Origin: Pseudocoprococcus catus
Lineage (GTDB): Bacteria > Bacillota > Clostridia > Lachnospirales > Lachnospiraceae
Direction of reading: 5' to 3'
DNA length: 36,281 bases
Assembly: GCF_902381825.1 (NCBI RefSeq)
Contig: NZ_LR698973.1
Coordinates: forward strand, 2,979,118 to 3,015,398
The notes beneath the pieces are model-generated. The model made no database searches and was not told where the DNA came from. It saw only the letters and a list, made by a program, of their open reading frames with translations. The position numbers and the translations under genes were made by a program. This document shows, in pieces, positions 31,479-36,281 of this stretch (its first letter is position 1; the number at the start of each line of letters is the position of its first letter).

Positions 31479-31546
31479 GATGTGTATACGGGAATGCTGA
31501 TAGAGAGAGTGACCGGATGATACAAAGATCGGATAAGCAGAAAGAT

Positions 31547-31596
31547 AAAGGACACACTGTCCAAAACGATGATGAATCGATACAGTGTGTCCTTTT
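31547..31596. terminator. Bidirectional terminator between the MBL gene and pyrI
   Basis: AAAGGACACACTGT (31547-31560) and ACAGTGTGTCCTTT (31582-31595) form a perfect 14-bp stem with a 21-base loop. The plus strand ends in TTTT and the minus strand in TTTATCTTT, so it can stop transcription from both converging genes. Confidence 0.88.
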
Positions 31597-31610
31597 ATGT
31601 TTATGTGCGA

Positions 31611-32036
31611 TTATTTTGTATATTTTTCTTCACAGTACTTACATCTGTAAGTGGCTGTTTCTGGATCTGTCAGAAGGAAAACATTCGGCAGTTCCTGTTC
31701 GATGGATGTAATACATCTTGGGTTCTTGCAGTGAATAACATTTGTCAGTTTCTTTGGCAGATGAAGCGTCTTCTTCTCGGAAATCTTGCCGTTGGTGATG
31801 ATGTTCACGGTAATCTTGTGATTCAGGAAACCGATGACATCGAGATCGATACTGTCAAGGCCGCCTGCAATCTTGATGATATCTTTCTTGCCCATTTTTT
31901 TGCTGCTGGCATTCTTGATAATCGCAACCTGGCTGTCCAGTTTGCCGAGATTCAGATACTTGTAGATTTCCATGCTCATACCGGCAGGAATATGGTCTAA
32001 AACGATACCGTTGTCTAATCCACTGATATTTAACAT
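31611..32036 (-). CDS. pyrI: Aspartate carbamoyltransferase regulatory subunit
   Basis: A 141-residue regulatory chain that binds nucleotides (ATP, CTP, UTP in known enzymes) and joins PyrB trimers into the allosteric holoenzyme. The N-terminal allosteric domain is residues 1-95. The zinc-binding C-terminal domain has Cys103, Cys108, Cys132 and Cys135, the same spacing as in E. coli PyrI. The start at 32036 has GGAGG upstream; the open frame continues above it into pyrB but that part is not PyrI-like. It lies 4 nt after pyrB and ends just before the shared terminator. Confidence 0.95.
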   Translation of the reverse strand: MLNISGLDNGIVLDHIPAGMSMEIYKYLNLGKLDSQVAIIKNASSKKMGKKDIIKIAGGLDSIDLDVIGFLNHKITVNIITNGKISEKKTLHLPKKLTNVIHCKNPRCITSIEQELPNVFLLTDPETATYRCKYCEEKYTK

Positions 32037-32040
32037 ATAA

Positions 32041-32964
32041 TTATACCTCCACTTTGATTTCAAGTAATGTCAGGATGAGTGCCATACGGATGTACATACC
32101 GTACTGAGCCTGTTTGAAGTAAGCTGCTCTCGGATCGTCATCCACTTCAACAGAAATCTCATTGACACGAGGCAGTGGATGAAGAACCAGCATGTCTTCC
32201 TTAGCAAGGGCCATTTTGGCCTTATCAAGGATATAGCAGTCTTTCATGCGGATATAATCATCTTCATTGAAGAAGCGTTCACGCTGAACACGTGTCATGT
32301 AGAGAATATCCAGTTCGCTAATGGCATCATCAAGACTCTGAACTTCTGTATACGGAATATTCTTCTGTTTCAGCATCTCAAGGATGTATTCAGGTACACG
32401 CAGTTCTGGAGGGGAAATGAGGAGAAAACGAATGCCTTCATAGCGGGATAAGGCTTCGATTAAGGAATGAACTGTACGACCAAACTTCAGGTCACCGCAG
32501 AGACCAATTGTCAGATTATTCAGATGACCTTTTAAGGAACGAATCGTCAGAAGGTCTGTCATTGTCTGAGTCGGATGCTGATGACCGCCATCACCGGCAT
32601 TGATCACAGGAATCTTGGCTTTCATGGATGCAACCATTGGAGCACCTTCTTTTGGATGACGCATTGCACAGATATCTGCGTAGCAGCCGATCATACGGAT
32701 TGTATCAGAAACACTTTCACCCTTTGCAGCAGAGCTGGAAGCAGCGGAAGAAAATCCCAGAACATGACCGCCCAAGTGATACATGGCACCTTCAAAGCTC
32801 AGTCGTGTACGTGTACTTGGTTCATAGAAACAAGTAGCAAGAGTCTTTCCTTCACAGGCATGGGCATATTTGGCAGGATTGTGTTCAATATCTGCGGCTA
32901 AGTCCATTAACTGATCCAATTCTTCCACAGAAAAGTCCATTGGGTTTAATAAATGACGTGGCAT
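32041..32964 (-). CDS. pyrB: Aspartate carbamoyltransferase catalytic subunit
   Basis: A 307-residue enzyme making carbamoyl aspartate in pyrimidine synthesis. The carbamoyl-phosphate motif STRTR is at residues 50-54. The neighbouring-subunit loop SSSAAKGES includes Lys81, MRHP holds Arg102/His103, HPTQ is at 130-133, and the C-terminal HPLPR motif with its leucine/proline loop is present near 259-263. The ATG at 32964 has GAGGAGGG 5 nt upstream. A TTG 15 nt further up lies inside that site and is rejected. It is transcribed divergently from the phosphofructokinase gene and is paired with pyrI, so the enzyme is the regulated, E. coli-like type. Confidence 0.96.
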   Translation of the reverse strand: MPRHLLNPMDFSVEELDQLMDLAADIEHNPAKYAHACEGKTLATCFYEPSTRTRLSFEGAMYHLGGHVLGFSSAASSSAAKGESVSDTIRMIGCYADICAMRHPKEGAPMVASMKAKIPVINAGDGGHQHPTQTMTDLLTIRSLKGHLNNLTIGLCGDLKFGRTVHSLIEALSRYEGIRFLLISPPELRVPEYILEMLKQKNIPYTEVQSLDDAISELDILYMTRVQRERFFNEDDYIRMKDCYILDKAKMALAKEDMLVLHPLPRVNEISVEVDDDPRAAYFKQAQYGMYIRMALILTLLEIKVEV

Positions 32965-33013
32965 AAAGTCCCTCCTCAATATATGTTAAAAATTAAATTT
33001 AGTTATCATACCT

Positions 33014-33041
33014 ATTATACCTGTTTATAGCAGGAAGTCAA
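33014..33041 (-). promoter_or_regulatory. Promoter of pyrBI
   Basis: On the minus strand TTGACT (33036-33041) and perfect TATAAT (33014-33019) with a 16-bp spacer. The spacer contains the small palindrome CCTG-N7-CAGG. The leader is only about 43 nt, too short for a PyrR or pyrBI-type attenuator, so any regulation would be at the promoter. Confidence 0.85.
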
Positions 33042-33101
33042 ATTAAATCTACATAAAATTTACCAGATTTTGTAGAATAATTAGGGGGAGGTGTCAGAAA
33101 A

Positions 33102-33131
33102 TTGACAAGGTCAGGTGATAAATGTTATGAT
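33102..33131 (+). promoter_or_regulatory. Promoter of the phosphofructokinase gene
   Basis: TTGACA (33102-33107), 18-bp spacer, TATGAT (33126-33131), about 70 nt before the gene start. No operator is obvious in the roughly 60 bp shared with the pyrBI promoter. Confidence 0.75.
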
Positions 33132-33200
33132 ACAGAAAAATTAACATGTTATTTATTGTGATTTAAACAGAAAAATTCTATTTATTTGGAGGAACAGAAA

Positions 33201-34436
33201 GTGAAGATGATGAAAAATGCAATCGTTGCCCAATCCGGTGGTCCGACAACGGCTATTAATGCCAGTCTTGCAGGTGTGATCAAAGGCTGTCTTGAGAGTC
33301 ATGAAATTGATGTTCTTTATGGTGCATTAAATGGTGTCGAGGGGCTGATGGATGAACGACTTGTGAATCTTACTGATATTTTTGATCATAATGAAGAGAA
33401 TCTGAATGTGCTGAAGCTGACACCGGCCATGTATCTTGGTTCCTGCCGCAGAAAATTGAAAGATGTCGATCAGGATTCAAGTGAATATGACATTATTATC
33501 AATATTTTCCGCAAATATCATATTCATTATTTCTTCTATATAGGAGGTAATGATTCTATGGATACGGTAGGCAAGATGAGCCGGTATGTGAAGGAACACC
33601 AGATGGATGTGAAAGTTATCGGCATTCCGAAGACCATTGATAATGATCTGGTGGTGACTGACCATACGCCGGGATTTGGTTCTGCCGCACGTTATGTGGC
33701 AGCATCTGTTCTTGAAATGGCCCATGATACCTATATTTATAATACAAAAAGTGTTCTCATTGCGGAGATTATGGGAAGAGATGCAGGATGGCTGACGGCA
33801 GCCAGTGTGCTGGCAAGAAACAGTTACAGCCGTGCACCGCATCTGATCTACCTGCCGGAGCATCCTTTTTCAAAGGAACAGTTTATAGAAGATATCAAAG
33901 CGCAGTTTAAGCAGCGAGAGCATATCGTTATTGCTGTTTCAGAGGGACTTCGGGATGTTGATGGGCATTACATCAGTGCAGAAACAGCTGCAGTGGATGC
34001 TTTTGGTCATGCCACATTAAGTGGTACCGGCAAATGTCTTGAGGGACTGGTAGCAGAGAAATTCGGATGCAAAGTCCGCTCAGTAGAGATTAATGTGCTG
34101 CAGAGATGTGCTGCCCACATGGCGTCGGCCACAGATATCGAGGAGAGCTGGCAGCTGGGGTTAAAAGGGGTTGCTCTGGCACTGGAAGGCAAAAGCGGTG
34201 AGATGTCCATTGTCTGCAGAATTTCTGATGAACCGTATCAGGTTATTTATGATGGGGCAGATGTGCAGCAGATTGCCAATGCAGAGAAGAAGATCCCGAC
34301 AGCGTGGATCAATGAAGCGGGCAATGATGTGACAGAGGAGATGGTGCGTTACCTGCGACCGCTGATTCACGGAAGTGTTGCTGTGCCGGAGCAAGACAGT
34401 ATGCCGCACTATCTGTTTTTGGGAGAAGCGCTTTAA
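33201..34436 (+). CDS. 6-phosphofructokinase, pyrophosphate-dependent type
   Basis: A 411-residue phosphofructokinase. Two positions decide the phosphoryl donor: in GGNDS the last acidic residue is Asp118 where ATP enzymes have Gly104, and in PKTIDND Lys144 replaces Gly124. Both indicate PPi use. The catalytic Asp147 and the MGRDAGWL fructose-phosphate motif are intact. GGND instead of the commoner GGDD is a small variation. PPi-PFK acts reversibly in glycolysis and saves ATP, a common trait of anaerobic Clostridia. The GTG at 33201 is chosen because GGAGG lies 8 nt upstream; ATG codons at 33207 and 33210 are alternatives. Adenine deaminase follows after 72 nt, possibly in one transcript. Confidence 0.92.
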   Translation: MKMMKNAIVAQSGGPTTAINASLAGVIKGCLESHEIDVLYGALNGVEGLMDERLVNLTDIFDHNEENLNVLKLTPAMYLGSCRRKLKDVDQDSSEYDIIINIFRKYHIHYFFYIGGNDSMDTVGKMSRYVKEHQMDVKVIGIPKTIDNDLVVTDHTPGFGSAARYVAASVLEMAHDTYIYNTKSVLIAEIMGRDAGWLTAASVLARNSYSRAPHLIYLPEHPFSKEQFIEDIKAQFKQREHIVIAVSEGLRDVDGHYISAETAAVDAFGHATLSGTGKCLEGLVAEKFGCKVRSVEINVLQRCAAHMASATDIEESWQLGLKGVALALEGKSGEMSIVCRISDEPYQVIYDGADVQQIANAEKKIPTAWINEAGNDVTEEMVRYLRPLIHGSVAVPEQDSMPHYLFLGEAL

Positions 34437-34508
34437 AACATTTTTGGTCAGGGAAGATTTTGGTGTCGATTCACGATACATGATCAATCAATTGCAGGGG
34501 GTGTTTGG

Positions 34509-36242
34509 ATGTCATCAAGGGAAAGTTATACCAGTGTGATCAACAGAAAAGCAGCTGCTAAACAGCAGTTGATGAATGTGGCTATGGGCCGAGAGAGAGC
34601 AGATCTTGTCTTGAAAAATGCTGTTTATGTCAATGTGTTCACCAATGAACTTTCACAGGGGGATATTGCAGTCAAAAACGGTGTCATTGCAGGAATTGGG
34701 CATTATGATGGTGTAGAGGAACTTGATATGCAGGGCAAAATTGTGGCACCGGGGTTGATTGATGCGCATATCCATCTGGAAAGCAGTCTGGTGGCTCCGT
34801 CAGAGTTTGTCAAGGCTGTTTTGCCTCATGGCACTGCAACGGTGATCACGGATCCACATGAAATTGCCAATGTTCTGGGAACAGACGGTATTGACTATAT
34901 GATCCAGGCGACGGAGGGCCTGCCGGTTGAAGTGCGGTTTATGCTGCCGTCCTGTGTGCCGGCAACACCCCTTGATGAATCCGGAGCAAGACTGGATTAT
35001 CAGGCTATCGATCCTTTTTATGATTATGACAGAGTTCAGGGACTGGCGGAGATGATGAACTATACAGGTGTGATCCAGGGGGATACAGAAGTCCTTCAAA
35101 AAATCGCAGCTGCACACAAGTATCATTGCAGGATCGATGGTCATGCGCCGGGACTTTCAGGCAGGGAACTGAATGCTTATGTGGCCTCCGGGGTTTATTC
35201 GGATCACGAATGTTCATCCATGGAGGAAGCCCTGGAAAAACTCAGCAGAGGGCAGTATATCATGATCCGTGAGGGAACGGCAGCAAGAAATCTGAGAGCT
35301 CTTGCCGGACTTCTGGTGCCGCAGTACTATGAGCATTGTATGTTCTGTACAGATGACAAGCATCCGAATGATCTGCTGCATGTGGGACATATGGATGCCA
35401 TTATCCGTGAGGCAGTCCAAAAATACAAAGTGGATCCGATCATTGCTATTAAGGCGGCTACCCATCATCCGGCCAGATATTTTCATCTGGCGAGCCGAGG
35501 CGCGATTGTGCCGGGATATCAGGCGGATTTTGCTGTGTTTGACAATCTTCAGGATCTGCATGTGGAGATGACAGTAATCAAGGGACATGTGTGGTATCAT
35601 GACGGACAGCTTGAAGATGTTCCGGTTCCGGAGGTGGATGCATGGCTTTCGGATAAAGCACACCATACATTTAATCTTGACAGATTAACGTCGGATAGTT
35701 TTGAGGACCATCGGCCGAGGGGCGTCATCGGCATGGTGCCGGGAGAAATTGTGACAACAGATGCCGGCTATGCGTCGGCGGTTGACATATCGAAGGATAT
35801 CCTGAAAATTGCTGTCATTGAGCGGCATCGTCATACCGGCCATATCGGCATTGGTTATCTGAAAGGCTATGGACTGAAAGAAGGAGCTGTGGCCACATCG
35901 ATTTCACATGATTCCCATAATATTATTGTTGTAGGCAGCAACGATGCGGATATGGCTGCTGCCGCTAACCGGATTATTGAGAATAATGGTGGGATCGCTG
36001 TCGTGAAGAATGGTCAGATTTTGGGAGAAGTTGTTCTGAAAATTGCCGGGCTTATGAGCGACAAATCGCTGACGGAAGTGAATGATGCCCTTGAGAATGC
36101 CAAGAAGCAGGCAGCTGTGCTAGGGGTATCGGAAGGTATTGATCCGTTTATGACCCTGTCCTTTATGTCATTGCCGGTGATTCCGAAACTGCGGCTCACA
36201 ACCCGGGGGATTATTGATGTTGCAAGACAGCAATATATCTGA
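34509..36242 (+). CDS. ade: Adenine deaminase (Ade-type amidohydrolase)
   Basis: A 577-residue amidohydrolase-superfamily enzyme that deaminates adenine to hypoxanthine for salvage. Metal ligands appear in DAHIHLESS near residues 85-93, DPHEIAN near 115-121, and RIDGHAPGLSG near 208-218; the TDDKHPNDLL motif with catalytic Asp is near 277-286. The N-terminal small beta domain (RADLVLKNAVYVN) and the C-terminal domain (GHIGIGYLKGYGLKEGAVATSISHDSHNIIVVG) match the bacterial Ade family in order and length. GGGGGTG precedes the ATG. It follows the PPi-PFK gene. The 39 nt left to the window end show no clear terminator. Confidence 0.95.
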   Translation: MSSRESYTSVINRKAAAKQQLMNVAMGRERADLVLKNAVYVNVFTNELSQGDIAVKNGVIAGIGHYDGVEELDMQGKIVAPGLIDAHIHLESSLVAPSEFVKAVLPHGTATVITDPHEIANVLGTDGIDYMIQATEGLPVEVRFMLPSCVPATPLDESGARLDYQAIDPFYDYDRVQGLAEMMNYTGVIQGDTEVLQKIAAAHKYHCRIDGHAPGLSGRELNAYVASGVYSDHECSSMEEALEKLSRGQYIMIREGTAARNLRALAGLLVPQYYEHCMFCTDDKHPNDLLHVGHMDAIIREAVQKYKVDPIIAIKAATHHPARYFHLASRGAIVPGYQADFAVFDNLQDLHVEMTVIKGHVWYHDGQLEDVPVPEVDAWLSDKAHHTFNLDRLTSDSFEDHRPRGVIGMVPGEIVTTDAGYASAVDISKDILKIAVIERHRHTGHIGIGYLKGYGLKEGAVATSISHDSHNIIVVGSNDADMAAAANRIIENNGGIAVVKNGQILGEVVLKIAGLMSDKSLTEVNDALENAKKQAAVLGVSEGIDPFMTLSFMSLPVIPKLRLTTRGIIDVARQQYI

Positions 36243-36281
36243 TATCTCTTGAATTTTTCACTTTAAAGCATTAATAGGGTT

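Noticed and set aside
31517..32000. Plus-strand ORFs of 64 and 143 codons across pyrI
   Set aside because: They run through the bidirectional terminator and are antisense to the clearly identified pyrI; no ribosome site or recognisable content.
33186..33200. TTG start at 33186 for the phosphofructokinase
   Set aside because: The codon lies within the ribosome site itself; GTG at 33201 has ideal spacing.
1..36281. tRNA, rRNA, transposase, integrase, phage or CRISPR genes
   Set aside because: None of the coding frames or intergenic stretches shows the expected motifs, so no mobile element is called despite several deletion scars.

Overview
The window looks like a chromosomal segment of a Gram-positive, low-to-mid GC Clostridia member, most likely Lachnospiraceae. 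The evidence is indirect: strong AGGAGG-type ribosome sites on nearly every gene, tightly packed and often overlapping operons, TTGACA/TATAAT promoters with 16-18 bp spacers, intrinsic terminators, a pyrophosphate-type phosphofructokinase, a B. subtilis-type iron-sulfur PurF, and small proteins of types I associate with this family (DUF4869, DUF6142-like). The species cannot be read from the sequence. I see no rRNA, tRNA, CRISPR array, IS element or phage module.

Layout. 1-1495 (minus strand): an amino-acid:cation symporter cut by the window edge, and a Ca2+/Na+ antiporter. 1731-6988 (plus): a PatB-type C-S lyase; then pyrE on its own promoter, three small membrane proteins including a VanZ-family protein, and a long M29 aminopeptidase. 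7070-13446: the purine cluster purK-purE-purF-purM-purN-purD, bounded by a consensus promoter and a strong terminator and interrupted by a structured 149-nt purN-purD gap. 13609-15819: a chorismate mutase/shikimate kinase fusion, then a DNA alkylation repair pair (AlkA-like glycosylase and Ogt). 15998-19331: an ECF sigma factor, a membrane protein that is probably its anti-sigma factor, and a two-gene ABC transporter. 19485-20890: a broken MFS gene, intact aroD, and a decayed hydrophobic fragment. 20906-25907: a MarR regulator with elaborate operator and leader sequences ahead of a heterodimeric ABC exporter and a cytidylate kinase-like gene. 26031-26997: a ZTP (pfl) riboswitch upstream of a short formate/nitrite transporter. 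27003-29319: a MATE remnant, a DUF4869 fragment, an unrecognised protein, an SRAP (YedK/HMCES) protein and a YaiI-family protein. 29404-31596: argF behind two ArgR-box-like palindromes, plus a metallo-beta-lactamase-fold hydrolase. 31611-36242: divergent pyrBI (minus) and PPi-type phosphofructokinase plus adenine deaminase (plus).

How the parts fit. Nucleotide metabolism dominates: pyrE and pyrBI for pyrimidines, six pur genes for de novo purines, adenine deaminase for salvage, and a ZTP-sensing RNA that links purine/one-carbon status to formate transport. The accessory stretches (15.9-21.7 kb and 25.9-29.4 kb) carry most of the unusual features: gene remnants, long hairpins, tandem operators, and a pentapeptide array in the putative anti-sigma factor. 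The best candidates for new biology are the riboswitch-transporter unit, the pentapeptide-linker membrane protein, the chorismate mutase-like domain fused to shikimate kinase with altered active-site residues, and the four-ORF unit around the SRAP gene.
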